In this document: piece after piece, positions 12,501-24,668 of the stretch
Position numbering within the stretch: position 1 is the stretch's first letter
How the letters are laid out: each line of letters opens with the position of its first letter
Assembly (NCBI RefSeq): GCF_027942865.1
Contig: NC_134515.1
Coordinates: 30,494,449 to 30,558,448 of the forward strand
Reading direction: 5' to 3'
From: Odontesthes bonariensis
Taxonomy: Eukaryota; Chordata; Actinopteri; Atheriniformes; Atherinopsidae
Length of the DNA stretch: 64,000 nt
Position numbers and translations under genes: made by a program
The notes under the pieces: generated by a model
What the model was told of the DNA's origin: nothing
The model's input: the letters and a program-made list of their open reading frames with translations, nothing else
Databases searched by the model: none

Positions 12501-15500
12501 TCGACATTCGTCTATTTTCCGGCTTTGTAATTGTAATAGCGTCACGAAAACCGCACCAATTAGCCTCAGGATGGTATTAATATTTACAGAAAACTAAGAC
12601 TAACACACCACAGGCTTTATCAACTCACCAAAGTAAGCAAGTCTGGCGAAAGATCAGAGTAACCGCGCCGAATATACGTCTAAAGCCCCTTTCACACTGC
12701 GACCCGCTATCTTAGCGGGTCCAAATTGCACCTTCGACCCGCGTCGAGCAATGTGAACGCTTGGCGTGTCAGGGTGACCCGTGTCGCCTGAAGCCGAGTT
12801 CAGGGGGAGTTGCCTAGTGACAGAGCGTCACATGAAACACATAAAATGCTGGGCGTGTACAATGACGTAGTCACAAGCCATGCGCCGGAGGTAGGGTATA
12901 CACCTGTCTGCATCAAATTTTTCAAACAAACGATGGCGGGACACCTTGAGAACTCGTTTTTGCAATGCAGTTCATGGAGATGTTACTTTACGGTGCGTCT
13001 TGCTGCGTGGGAAACCGCGCTCTCCCATCTTTCTCGCCAGCCCTTCCAGCAGATGTCCATCTTTCACCGTCCCCGACATGTGGCGGAAAATAACGTCCTC
13101 TGCTCGGGGGCTGAGGAGCTCGCGGACCTCCTTGTCTCCCCAGTTGGCCATATTAAAAAATGTCTCGAACTTGATGTAGGCTAAAACAGAGTAAAACTTG
13201 TCCTCACCTGTCGCTGTTGTTCTGAATCAGCTGTCCATTCTGTCTTTTAAACTCCTCACGTCACGCCCACGTCCGACCCGCGTCGATTGCGTTCACATCA
13301 AACTCGGCTCGGCAAAAAGACTAGGGTCCGACGCGGGTCGAAAGGCGAGTCGAGTTGACGCGGCAGCCCGGGTCGGCAGTGTGAACACAACAGCGGACAC
13401 GCTAAATTCGCGAATTAAACGCGGGTTATTCGGCAGTGTGAAAGGGGCTTAAAGACATGGTAGGTAATCCTGTTCAGAAACACATTTTGTAATACTGGGT
13501 GAAATGGTCCGTCTATCCTGAGAGAAATCTATACAAGATGTATTTAGAAAAAGGGACGAAAATAATCAGACCTCTGTGGCAGCTGCAGGACTGAGAAAAA
13601 GCTGACCAATCCGAGATCAGCGGGACGCTGATCTCGGATTGGTCGCCTACAAAAAACCAATCAGATGCCTCTGCTTTCTGCCTACGCCCCCCTCTGCCGG
13701 CTCCCTGCTCCATGTGCGCATGCGGTTCCACCGGCTTTGGATGAAGCACTGACGGAATGGGGAGGGGGGGGTGGAGCTTAGAGGAGTGGACACTTTCGAA
13801 TCTTGCTAGCTCTCTTGCTAGCTCTCTAGGATTACCTACCATAGCTTTAAGTGAACTACGGCAGCCGGAGCGCTTAGGGACCGTCGCAAAAGTGCAACGC
13901 CTTTTTTTGTTCTCACTGGATATTCAACCAATGAACACCAAACCACTTCGGATGGGTTTGTGAACTTACTATAAAGCTTTTACAGCCTTTTAGTTTCCAG
14001 AAAAATCATTTTAGGTAGAACATTTACTCAGTGTGCATAGTTAATTCCATTTTAGATTTTTATTTTGTAATAGCTCTCTAGTTTTTAAAGATATCAACAC
14101 CAAACCACTTCTGATGTGTTCCTGAACTCATTGTGTACTTCCTACACCCTTTATTTTTAAGGACAACCTTTTCAAGTTTCTCAAAAAGGCATAAGTACTC
14201 ACTGTATATGATCCATTCATATTTTTCATGAAATTTAGTTTTAACCTGTAAATATTTTCTATTACAATTGTCATCATTGGGTTTTAATGACAAGATGAGG
14301 TTTCCTTATAAACCCACAAGGGTTTCTGACATCTCCAGCACACATTCCTTTTTTTTTTAATTTGTTGTGTTTTATTGTGTATTTTTTTTTGTTATATTTG
14401 AATGAATGTGTGCAAATCAATCAAATAAAATAAAATCTGCAGTCGCACAAATTTACGCCGCGTGAATTTACCCCCCCCATAGTTTACAAAAATTCTGTGG
14501 GAAACACTGCACTCAATAAAATGCATCAAATAATTAATTTTCCATTACAGTCTCCATTGAAGGGTGGTTGTCAAGAAGCCATTCTTAAGGAATGGAGACA
14601 GGGAGGAAATACTGACGTATGTCAAATGATACAAGAACTGGAATGAAAATCAGTGGCAACAGGTTTTATGGAGGGATGAATCCTCCCCAGAGCCCGGACC
14701 TCAACATTACTGAAGCAGTGTGGGATCATCTTGACAGAAAACGAAACAAAAGGCAGCCAACATCCAAAGAAGAGCTTTGCAATGTCCTTCAAGAAGCCTG
14801 GAGGACTATTCCTGAAGACTACTTAGATAAATGACAGAAAGCTTGTCTAAGAGGGTTAAAATCTGACCTTTAAACTTGTTCATATTGTGCAAAGTCTGCT
14901 TTTGCTTAATATATTGCCTTTGCATTTAGTCTGTATACGTGTCCTGTTTTCCTTGCAATATTAAAATAAATGTGGGGTGGCTGTAGACTTTTTGCACAGT
15001 ACTGTAACTGTAAAAAGTTTTATTTATTTTCTTTTAGTCAATAGACTGCCATCATCCCCATAAACTCATCCCAAAATAAATAAAAAAAAAGGTCAACTGG
15101 CATAATTGACACCTAAGATTCAATTACATTTACAATAATCTGCATGAAAGTGGCATGATTTATTTTTATTTTTTTAAATGACCAGATTAAAGGTTTGTAC
15201 AGCTACGTACAACTGTCTTCTTAAAATGATGTTCTGAATGGAAATAAAGTGACAAGGTTGACTCCCACACTAAATTAGGCTTTCGTATCCAATATGAGGA
15301 CAAGCATACCTGAATCTCCTGGCATGTTGCAGCACTTCGTCTGTCGTCCTCAAGCTGTTGTTCTATGAGCCCCACACTGAGGCCAAAAGCCAAAAACACG
15401 ACTCTGTTACGCGGGCCTCCGCAGGTGAACCTCCTCCTAAAGGCGGCGGACTGAAGTTGAGCTGCCAGGCCCTTCAGAGAGGTGCGGTAATAGCGGTATC

Positions 15501-15666
15501 GGGACGGCAGGAAAGCCCGAGGCTGAACGGTGCGGACCGACGGGCCTACACGGAAACGGTCAGCTCGGAGCTTTGCTGCGACTCGGCCGCCTGATTTGAG
15601 GAGACCAATCTGAAAGAACGAGCGGCCCAACTCGAGCCCTCGGCTAATTGCGTGTTTTACAGACAT
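6561..15666 (-). CDS. pink1: PINK1 serine/threonine kinase, 8 coding exons
   Basis: PTEN-induced kinase 1, the mitochondrial kinase that phosphorylates ubiquitin and parkin to start mitophagy. Coding exons in transcript order: 15666-15310, 10371-10090, 9985-9882, 9807-9625, 9209-9046, 8944-8817, 7257-7027, 6845-6561. They sum to 1734 nt and 577 residues (human about 581), and every junction is in phase with GT-AG sites. Residues 1-80 are Arg-rich (mitochondrial targeting) and a hydrophobic segment follows at about 88-101. The kinase domain has the glycine loop IGKGSNAAV (149-157), the ATP-binding lysine in LAIK (K207), catalytic HRDLKSDN (D351), TDFG (D373) and MAPE (ending at 406). The C-terminal extension starts in exon 8 with NMLHLSLWG. 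No stop or frameshift is seen. Introns 1 and 6 are swollen by transposons. The start codon is the first ATG of the targeting sequence. Confidence 0.97.
7722..7927 (+). mobile_element. retroposed poly(A) fragment with 19-bp target-site duplication
   Basis: The 19-bp sequence AATGCTAAATAGATTTTAT occurs at 7722-7740 and again at 7909-7927. Between the copies are 168 bp ending in AATAAA (7889-7894), a few bases, and then a poly(A) run. This is the signature of LINE-type reverse transcription of a polyadenylated RNA. The insert could be a 5'-truncated LINE or a processed mRNA 3' end; I do not recognise the source. Confidence 0.8.
8225..8310 (+). repeat. possible LINE 3' end fragment
   Basis: A T-rich stretch ends with GCTTCTTGAATCTTGACA. 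It resembles the TTGAATCTTGAATC tail of the LINE 3' end at 58565-59023. Short and weakly supported. Confidence 0.25.
9299..9540 (-). repeat. LINE/SINE 3' tail (Rex1/CR1-like) in pink1 intron 4
   Basis: On the minus strand it reads GGGGAAATT then GGGATGAATAAAGTATAAT and a short ATCTA-type repeat. The GGGAAATT / GGGAT(A)AATAAAG core recurs at 21641-21725 (minus) and 58960-59020 (plus). It sits between pink1 exons 5 and 4 and leaves their splice sites intact. The boundary toward 9540 is approximate. Confidence 0.55.
10440..11790. other. pink1 intron 1, 3' portion, nothing recognised
   Basis: AT-rich intronic sequence with homopolymer runs. No coding signal or classifiable repeat seen. Confidence 0.4.
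11791..11995. mobile_element. hAT-type MITE with perfect 8-bp duplication
   Basis: The element spans 11799-11987 (189 bp). It begins CAGTGTGTCCCAACCCTGG and ends with a near reverse complement (CCAGGGTTGGGAAACACTG). It is flanked on both sides by ATCTACAG, a perfect 8-bp target-site duplication. CAG...CTG ends with an 8-bp duplication are diagnostic of hAT transposons. It has no coding capacity. Confidence 0.92.
12684..13449. mobile_element. PIF/Harbinger-type element, 766 bp, TAA duplication
   Basis: The left end is AGCCCCTTTCACACTGC and the right end is its exact reverse complement, GCAGTGTGAAAGGGGCT. Both are flanked by TAA (12681-12683 and 13450-13452). Short inverted repeats with a 3-bp TWA duplication are the Harbinger hallmark. 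The interior is GC-rich with repeated GACCCGCG motifs and holds a small minus-strand ORF. Confidence 0.85.
12972..13151 (-). pseudogene. Myb/SANT-like protein fragment inside the Harbinger element
   Basis: A 59-codon minus-strand reading frame starts [15 protein letters not shown] and continues through [14 protein letters not shown] to a stop at 12972. The spacing of W, L-L, the central hydrophobics and ERGFPRS matches a Myb/SANT-like (trihelix) DNA-binding domain, the second protein encoded by PIF/Harbinger transposons. Family proteins continue further, so this copy is truncated. It supports the element class independently of its ends. The plus-strand ORFs over the same bases are shadows. 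Confidence 0.6.
13604..13644. repeat. perfect 19-bp hairpin with 3-nt loop
   Basis: The arms GACCAATCCGAGATCAGCG (13604-13622) and CGCTGATCTCGGATTGGTC (13626-13644) are exact reverse complements separated by GGA. It lies inside a MITE in pink1 intron 1. Confidence 0.9.
14548..15005 (+). pseudogene. Tc1-like transposase 3' remnant
   Basis: The ORF at 14619-14834 includes [18 protein letters not shown], the C-terminal catalytic glutamate motif of Tc1 (DD34E) transposases, followed by [19 protein letters not shown]. Two consensus positions after LN are changed. The upstream catalytic aspartates are missing. Downstream, ACTTTTTGCACAGTACTGTA resembles a Tc1 terminus, so this is a 5'-deleted copy. 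It lies in pink1 intron 1. Confidence 0.8.
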
Positions 15667-16242
15667 GATAAACCCGAAAAGGCGACTTTAGATGGCTAAA
15701 AGTCCCTATGTGGGTCAGTCAGTGAGCGTGTTGTTTACGGCAAGGGCAATGTTATGTAAACAAACCAAGTGCAGCAGGAGAGCATGCGCGTAAGAAATTT
15801 CCTTGTCTTCTTCGTGTTGTTCTCTATGGAAGTTTAATTTAATGGCGGTTAGCATCCGTAATGTTGCATTACCGCCACCAACGGTACAATTATGTAACTG
15901 CGGGTGTGGAGCGTCGACGAAGGAGTGACAAAATAAAATAAAATAAAGAAAGAAAAAAATAGACAAATAAATAAACAATTCACTAAAAAAAAATTAAACT
16001 AAATCCTTTCAAAAAGTCCTGTAGTCTTTAAGAAATTAAACACAAATCTCCAAGCTGAGGACACAGAAAAGGAAAGTAGTTCCTCAAGAGAGAGCCTGGT
16101 CTCCCCCAGTTCTCTAACCTCCTCTGGCAGAATGGCAGAGGATCTTTAGCGGCATCTAGCGTTCAAAGTCTGCACAAAAATACTTCAGTTTATGGATTGC
16201 ATGTGGCCACTTCATTTAAAAAAAAAAAAAAACACACACTGT

Positions 16243-16454
16243 ACACGTGTATCTCCATCCATCCATCCATTTTCTATACCCGCTGAATCCGTCGGTCGGG
16301 TCGCGGGGGGGCTGGAGCCTATCCCAGCAGTCAATGGGCGAGAAGCAGGGTACACCCTGGACAGGCCACCAGTTCATCACAGGACCACACAGAGACAAAC
16401 AACCATGCACGCTCACACTCACTCACAAGGACAATTTTAGAACACGTGTATCTC
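16243..16454 (-). mobile_element. SINE-type retroposon with GATG tail and 13-bp duplication
   Basis: ACACGTGTATCTC at 16243-16255 is repeated exactly at 16442-16454. The 186-bp insert (16256-16441) reads on the minus strand toward GGGTATAGAAAATGGATGGA and ends in GATG repeats. It contains GGGTGTACCCTGCTT and GGCTCCAGCCC blocks shared with 26012-26102, 26375-26570 and 37525-37614. GATG-repeat tails are known for fish Rex3/RTE-mobilised elements. The copy is 5'-truncated. Confidence 0.85.
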
Positions 16455-18195
16455 GTTTTGCAAAATACAAACACATAGCAAGATAGCAAGACTATTTTCA
16501 TACAGTACATGAGTGCTGACCAGTCAGGCTCAGAACTTAAAGATATCTGTGATAACAGTATGACTCGGTTAGAGAGAAAAACAGCAGCATACTTTAAATA
16601 TTTAATCCATTCAAATAATAATAATAATAAAAAATACTTAATAGCACAATTATTTCTAGTCACTCCTCTCAGCTTCGGGTTTACACTTTATCTGTAAATC
16701 TGTAGTTCAGTAATTACCATAGTAGAAATACTGTTTTTGTATATTGATGTACAAGATGGGAAATATTTGGCCATAAGAAAATATGTTCAACAAGCTTACA
16801 CATCCCTGTCAAAGGGCAGCCAGCAGCATCATTCGTCAATCCTCGGCTCCTTTTTTGTTGTTGTTGTTTTGATGTTGTTACAAGCCACACGTCACAATGT
16901 GACATATTATCATTTGGATAAAAGAAAACAATTTTTCACATATACTGAGGCACCTTTTGTTACCTCCTGTGTGAAAAGCTCAACTTAATCTCCTGTCTTT
17001 TTGAGGCGCTGTTCCCAAAAGGTCCAGTCTGCTAATTTTATTTTTTATTTTTTTTTAAATGGTCAAAAACAGCAGTGGTGGAGGCAGCCTCTCATTCTTT
17101 GTTTGAGGTGGACTAAACTCATTCATAGACAGGAGGCAGATATGTTGCAGGAGAAAAGCGTGGGCTGATAATCATGGATCCCAGGCAGGTCAAGAGCATC
17201 ATAAAAGACTCTTTATTGAGGAATGGTAAAAAAGCTATTTGATACAGTAAAAAGGGGAAACCCATAAAGCATAGCATGATCCTTTAAAGGGAGTGTTGTG
17301 TTAGTAGATAAACAGCTCACATTCATATTCACTGCAGATGGTTTATTCTTTAATTCATTGTCAAAAGTAACATCAGAGAAGTACCACTTGTCACTTTATG
17401 AACCCAGTGCTTTAGTGTGATGTCTTCAAAGCTGTACTAGATGAAGATGCTAATGAACATGACTGGGTTCATAAATTTTCCAGTGTTGTCCAGCTCTATG
17501 TAATGATGAACATATCTTTAACTTTATCACTTCTACTCCCGTAATAAAGTCAATGATAATAATAAAACCGTTTTCATGCATTATCTATCTATGAAAAGTA
17601 TAGAGGACTGAAAATGTTTTTAACATGTTTCCAGGGAAACCTTTGCATTTACAAATGACTAAACTAATTATTAAAGGTTACAATTAACCTGATGAGATAA
17701 AGTGAACAGTCAGTCCTATAAAAGATAGAAACAATCCTCCGCAAAACGACTCCATGGGTTGCATATTCATGCAGGTAATGATGACTCTATAATTACATTC
17801 AGGAACGCACAGGATATATTATAGCGTTTTCCTCTTAAACATCATGTTCTTCTAACCCCATTCCATGCTATATTGTGGGTTTTTAGACCATGTAACAAGG
17901 TTGATATTGGCACACAGTGCTGTAGCCCGGAATGCTCTGAGAAGGACTGTGGACTGTGTTGCAACAGGGACTTTCTAATGGTTGAAAATGTGTAGTGACA
18001 AAGAAAACAACTGTCGGATGCAGAAGTGATGCAGTGAAAAGATCCACAGTATAACTTTCATTTGAACCGCAGTAAAATTTTGAGGTACAAACAACCCATT
18101 TTGCCGTTTTGATTGGAGGACTTATTTAAAAGATGAAAAAGGTAAAATACTAAATAAGCCATGTTTTTAAAGTAAAGGAGAATTATGGCAACTGT
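16455..18195. other. intergenic between pink1 and the minus-strand protease
   Basis: AT-rich, with poly-T and TAA microsatellite-like runs near 16613-16630. No gene or classifiable repeat seen. The 3' UTR of the protease should occupy the part next to 18195. Confidence 0.4.
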
Positions 18196-19803
<1,608 letters not shown>

Positions 19804-20615
19804 ATTTGTACCTCCAGCCTGTAACACAGAAACACGACTTTAAGCAGCTTTTACACATTTATACACAATAAAATGATTATTTTTAGAATTGATATGTCAT
19901 TATGCTTAACTTTATTTTATAGTTTTTTTTACTTACTTCAAATTACACTTACACTGTAAAATGTAGTGTTATCATTGAATATCAAGTATCAAGTTAATCA
20001 AAAGAGGATGACAGTCTTCTCCTCTGCTTACCTGAATGCCAAAACACCAGAATCTTCTGAGCTTCTCCAGCTACTGAGACCAGTGCTCTCCTCTTGTCCT
20101 TTATAGTGTAACTGTATCCACGCATAAATCTTTTGTTTAAATTATCTTTTCGTCTTGCTGTGTACTGTAACCATCTCACGCTGCAACAATGAAGCTGACC
20201 TACTACATGACAAAGCTCAGGTGTTCTCTTGCATTATGTCCATTTAAAAGTCCTAGTTTTCCATCTAAGCAGAAAGTATTTAGGTTGGCAACGCCTCTGC
20301 ACATCATCATCATCACCAGGTTACGGGCAAAATAAACTATCACAGTCTTGGTGATTGAATGAAACTTGGATGGAATAATTTGAACTTTCTGAATGGCTGT
20401 GGGAAATCTCCCCAAAAAATAAATTAATTTCCAAAAGTCAGAGAAGTAAATCCATTAGTCCTACAGGACAACAGTGCATAGAAGCCGGAACTAGCAGGGG
20501 GGCGCCCCATCAGCCTCCCCACCAGTGGTGACCGGCCCATAGGAGACCCTGGGGCACCGCCCTCCCTGATAAAAGGAGGGGAAATGTAAAATATATTTTC
20601 ATAAATTCAGTTAAA
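19804..20615. other. upstream region of protease A
   Basis: Contains the 5' flank and presumed promoter of the minus-strand protease. No distinct element can be supported. Confidence 0.35.
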
Positions 20616-20801
20616 AATGTCGGTTAACGGGGTGGTCAGTGGCGTAGTGGGTTAAGCAGCCGCCCCATGTACAGAGGCTACAGTTCCTTCCCCCTCTCTC
20701 TGCCCCCTGCTTCCTGTCTCTCTCCAACTGTCCTATCATTAAAGGCATAAAAAGCCCAACAAAAATATAAAAAAATAATAATAAAAATAATGTCGGTTAA
20801 C
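20616..20801 (+). mobile_element. tRNA-derived SINE, family 1, with 13-bp duplication
   Basis: AATGTCGGTTAAC at 20616-20628 repeats exactly at 20789-20801. The 160-bp insert begins GGGGTGGTCAGTGGCGTAGTG (A-box region) and ends with TAAAGGCATAAAAAGCCC and an A-rich tail. Relative to the copy at 38355-38541 it lacks the segment with the B-box, so it is internally deleted. Confidence 0.9.
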
Positions 20802-22350
20802 ACACTAGTGTGCGCCAACATGGAATACTGTAGTACAGTGTGTAAAATTTGAGAGCATTACTCTATGTTTTGTGGTCCAACTTAACATATCTTATAATTA
20901 TGTACTAAGCCTGTCACAATATTTGATTTTGACTACATGATTACGGGCAAAAGCATCAAATCACGACATTATTATTACGTGTGTATTACCAATGAAAATA
21001 TTCAGTTTTCAAAGAATGCCATTGGTATGAATATCCAACCCAATGCTATATACGGTGCTATTTATAATACCGCATTGGAATGGTCTCTGTGCTTCTCGTC
21101 CTATAGTCAGATAACAATTTTGTCTTAGTCAACCACCATTCAAGCTTGTTAAAACTATTGTCTCCCAGTGATCTGTTTTGGGTTGATGTTTTTTTTTAAT
21201 GCTTCCTTTGGTCATATTATCCAGAAACATGGTGTTTCTTTTGCACTGAGTCAGCATACCTCTCATCCTGGTATGCTGACTTCACTCAATGACCAAATCC
21301 GAGCTAATGAATATGTCCAAAAGGCAAACTACTCTATCTTTCAAAGACACAGACACATTTTACACACTTTATCATCTCATGCTTTGGCTATTGAAACAGC
21401 CCTTCACTTGTCTTCGAATGTGTTTTAGAATTGATTTTACAGATTGCTATTGGCTTCAAAGACTCTTTGTGTCCTCTCATCCCCATATTTATCTGATCTT
21501 AGTACCATACAACCACAACTCTTTACGTGGACCCAGATCCCCAGGACTTATCTCTGATTCAGGTGCCCGACTGAAGACCAGAGGTGACAGGTGGTCCTAA
21601 GAGATGACCATAAATCGACCAAAAAGAAAAATTACAATAAAAAAATACTTTATTTATCCCACAGGGAAATTATTTCTTCTTAAAACATACTTTCCTTTCA
21701 CAATTTCCCTTAATGCCTTCTTTCTTTTGGATTCGGGTTATTTTTTGTTGTTTAAATTAGGTGTTTGAGAGAGCCTTTTTATTGATTTATTTTTTGGTAG
21801 ACTGCAACACTGCTCCATTTTATGCTGCATGTGTGAAGCACTTTGTAACATGTTTAGAAAAGCACTTTTCCTTTTAATCTATATAAGGATTACTTTGTGT
21901 TAGGACATATATAGCAGAATACCCAAATAACACTTAATGAGAAGAAAGATTTTCATATCATGCTCAGAGTGTACAGTTTGTTGTCTTCATTGCCTTAAAC
22001 TCTATAGAAAGTTTAAAGGAAAGAATTGTAGTTTTTATTTTACATAAGTGCAATTATTTCACTTATTAGTATGCTATGATAAACTGGCTTTAAACTTTGG
22101 CAGACAAATTTATATCTGAGTATTTTTACAAAGAAACCCCAAGAATACTACATTCATATTTTCTATTTGTATTTATTCTTTAAATGTATGCATACATTTT
22201 AAAAATTAGTTTGTTTATTTGTTTAAATTAGTAAGGAAATTAGTGATAATAAAACTTTGAAACACAATTTTAGGCATGATCTTACCAGATTTATGAAGCT
22301 ACTTGTGCAGTTTTAATCCAACAGAATGTGCTGAGTCACTGGTAGTGAGA
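20802..22350. other. intergenic between the two proteases
   Basis: No gene seen. A LINE-type 3' tail lies on the minus strand at about 21641-21725 (ACTTTATTTATCCC with GGGAAATT), related to those at 9299 and 58960. Confidence 0.4.
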
Positions 22351-22352
22351 AG

Positions 22353-22855
22353 CGATGTGTCATGTTTTACAATCTGGTCTTGTTTTATGTTTCTGTCATG
22401 TCTTAGTTTTGTTAAGTTTTAAGTTCCGGTTTAGTCTTTAGTTTTTGCCATATTTTCATTAATCTCTCTCACTCTGTCATCACCTTCACTCATGTTATCT
22501 GTTTTTCTCCCCTCAGCTGCACTCCATCACCAATCACCCCCTTCAGGATTTAGTTTCCAGGTTTCCCATGCATCATTGCCAGATCCTCGCTGTTATTTAT
22601 GCTTCCTTGTCATGGTTATTCATGTCTAGCCAAGTTTGTCCTTTTGTTTTTCATATTCCTCGTCAAGTTTTGATTTATTCAAGTTTCTTCATAGTTTAAG
22701 TTTTTTTTTTTGTATTCTGGCTCAGCTGCGCTTTTTGGTGGATCTTTTGGAATAAATCAAGTTTTTGTTTTTTATTTTATTTATTTTTTTGTTGAATATC
22801 TACATCCAGGTCCTACCTTCTCCACGCCACGCACACCACCAAACGTGAAACGATG
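22353..22855 (+). mobile_element. probable solo LTR with 5-bp duplication
   Basis: A 493-bp unit (22358-22850) begins TGTCATG and ends CGTGAAA, a slightly decayed version of TGTCACG...CGTGACA LTR ends. It is flanked by CGATG on both sides (22353-22357 and 22851-22855), the 5-bp duplication usual for Ty3/gypsy- or retrovirus-type integration. An AATAAA signal lies at 22751-22756. No internal region is present, consistent with LTR-LTR recombination. Strand is set by the polyadenylation signal. Confidence 0.6.
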
Positions 22856-24125
22856 ACGTTGGTACAGCACTGAGTAGACCTCAGAGCTAGAACAGTCACA
22901 AATTGAAAACGGAGATTATCCAGATGATTAATATCAAAATTCAGCAAAGAAAAATAATTTTTATCAACTGATTACTTTCACGATTTTTATGCTTATGAAC
23001 ATGTTTGTCAATGTACTTAACCTCCTTTAATCCATTCAAAGACAGTCTCTTATCTGGTTGACAACAGGTTTGCATTATGGATGAATTCTATCACAGTTAA
23101 CACATGTTAATAAAACATGAATCACAAAGACTGTTCTGTGTTCAATGTTCAATGCCAAACTGAGCCCAGGGTTGTACTGGCTGGTACCAGTAATCAGGAT
23201 TGGTTCCTGTAATTTTCTATGTGGACTATTCGTACTGTTTGGCCTCAACTTTCGGAGACTGCTAATGGAGCTCTGTAGATTAAAAGCAGAAACACCAAGC
23301 TACAGCTTTGACGGCACATTATCCTCATACCCTCACATTATTCCCCTGTAGCAGCTTATACAAGGGAGAAAGTGTGCCCCACTTAACTTCTCAGGAACAG
23401 CATGAACCAACATGATAAAGTGCTCAAAGTGTTGCCTTGGCCTCCAAACTCCTCAAATCTCAGTCTGACTACGTACAAAAACAAGAACACTCCCAGAGGT
23501 CTTCTGACCATTTTAATAAATCAAAAATATATCCGTGGCATCAGGTTTTACAGAAGTAGTTCATATGCTGTTGTTGTCATGTGCACTGTGTAAGTATAAG
23601 TGCCTCAGAGAGGTTGTAGTTCTAATTATTCTAGAAAAAAATTGTCCTTACACTGCTTATAATGTTTCCTCTCTGTTTTTCTCTCTATTTTCTCTCCTAC
23701 TATGTATTCTGCTAATAAAAGCTACAGCAAATGGGCTTCTTAATGTTGGCAAATTTCCATTTCATGTCAGCTCATAATTTAACAACAAGAGTCTGCACTA
23801 AAACATGGTGGGGAGTTGTGGAAAAGTGCATTCGTGTGGGCTATAACTTTTCGGACTGAGGCTGAGCAGATGAATGACAGCACTTGGATGGAGGAGCAGA
23901 TCATGTGGGGAAAAAAAACAGTGGTCAGCCCTCAGAAGAGGAGAGAGAGAATACAACTCAAGCTATCAGCATGGAGGGCTATTAGTCAGCTGAGGTCAGG
24001 ACCTGCGCAGAGGGATGGAAGGTGTGATGACACCTGCCAGAGCTGTGCTCCATTTTTAATGACACCTTAATGAGACCTTGACCTGGTTTAATACAAAAGC
24101 TTCAGCTGTCAAAACCCTCATTGAT
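22856..24125. other. intergenic, nothing recognised
   Basis: Several short ORFs without family resemblance. No repeat signature that I can place. Confidence 0.4.
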
Positions 24126-24190
24126 GGGGTGGTCGGCGGCGTAGTGGGTTGTACAGTCCTCGCTGCAGTTCCCCTTCCCCTATCTCCTTT
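24126..24190 (+). repeat. SINE family 1 fragment
   Basis: GGGGTGGTCGGCGGCGTAGTGGG followed by pieces of the tRNA-like body (TCCTCGCTGCAGTTCC). Only the head and a short middle part remain. Confidence 0.7.
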
Positions 24191-24668
24191 AGTTTATTGT
24201 GTCAGCAGCCCATTTGATCTATATTAGGATGTTTAATCACACAAATCAACAAACTGTCAAAAACTTGAAATAATTGAGAGGGGCCACTACATCAGAGTAG
24301 CTGCTAAATTATACTTTAAACCTAATATATAGCCATGACTTATTCGCTGACAGAAGCACAATAAGCACAGTGCATCCTTCTGCTTTCAGGTGACAGTAAG
24401 TGAGCCAAAAATAAATTGGGAAATTATGTAAACAATGGACAGGTATAGGACAGCTTGAGTAGGTCATAGAAGTGTTGAGACAAGGGAGCCACGGTGAGGA
24501 GGCTTCAATTATATATTGGCCTAAGACAAGGACGTGACCATGGAAACGGAAACAGAAACTATAAGAAACCTGAGAGTGCAGGTGAGATGCCTTCCCCTTA
24601 AAAATAGACAGGTAGCACACAGGTTAAGCCTCTCACTGAGTGTAGACTGCTCTTCCCTTTGTCTCAGT

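Larger units (their letters stand above)
12681..13850. mobile_element. MITE with inverted ends, split by a Harbinger insertion
   Basis: The right end (13828-13850) reads AGGATTACCTACCATAGCTTTAA. Its reverse complement matches ATGGTAGGTAATCCT at 13456-13472 together with the CTAAAG left flank of the Harbinger element. The older MITE therefore spans the Harbinger insertion site, which falls in its terminal TAA. TTAA at 13847-13850 suggests a TTAA-type element. It also contains a perfect 19-bp hairpin at 13604-13644. Confidence 0.55.
12015..14509. mobile_element. large hAT-like non-autonomous element hosting nested insertions
   Basis: The left end is CAGTGTTTCCCATACA and the right end is TGTGGGAAACACTG, giving matching inverted ends of about 13 bp. 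Both subterminal regions carry ACTATGG, and the left one a GGCGGCCCGCC palindrome. No clean 8-bp duplication is visible (TAACACTC left, CACTCAAT right, sharing only an offset CACTC). Much of the 2.5 kb consists of later insertions at 12681-13850. It lies in pink1 intron 1. Confidence 0.6.

Noticed and set aside
12810-13184. 124-codon plus-strand ORF as a gene
   Set aside because: It lies inside the Harbinger element, antisense to the Myb-like frame, and has no family features.
12007-14517. 8-bp duplication around the large hAT-like element
   Set aside because: The flanks TAACACTC and CACTCAAT share only an offset CACTC, so it cannot be counted as a duplication.
24534-24668. Upstream in-frame ATG giving a longer N-terminus for protease B
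   Set aside because: It would put a polar stretch before a good signal peptide. The ATG at 24669 gives a normal secreted zymogen.
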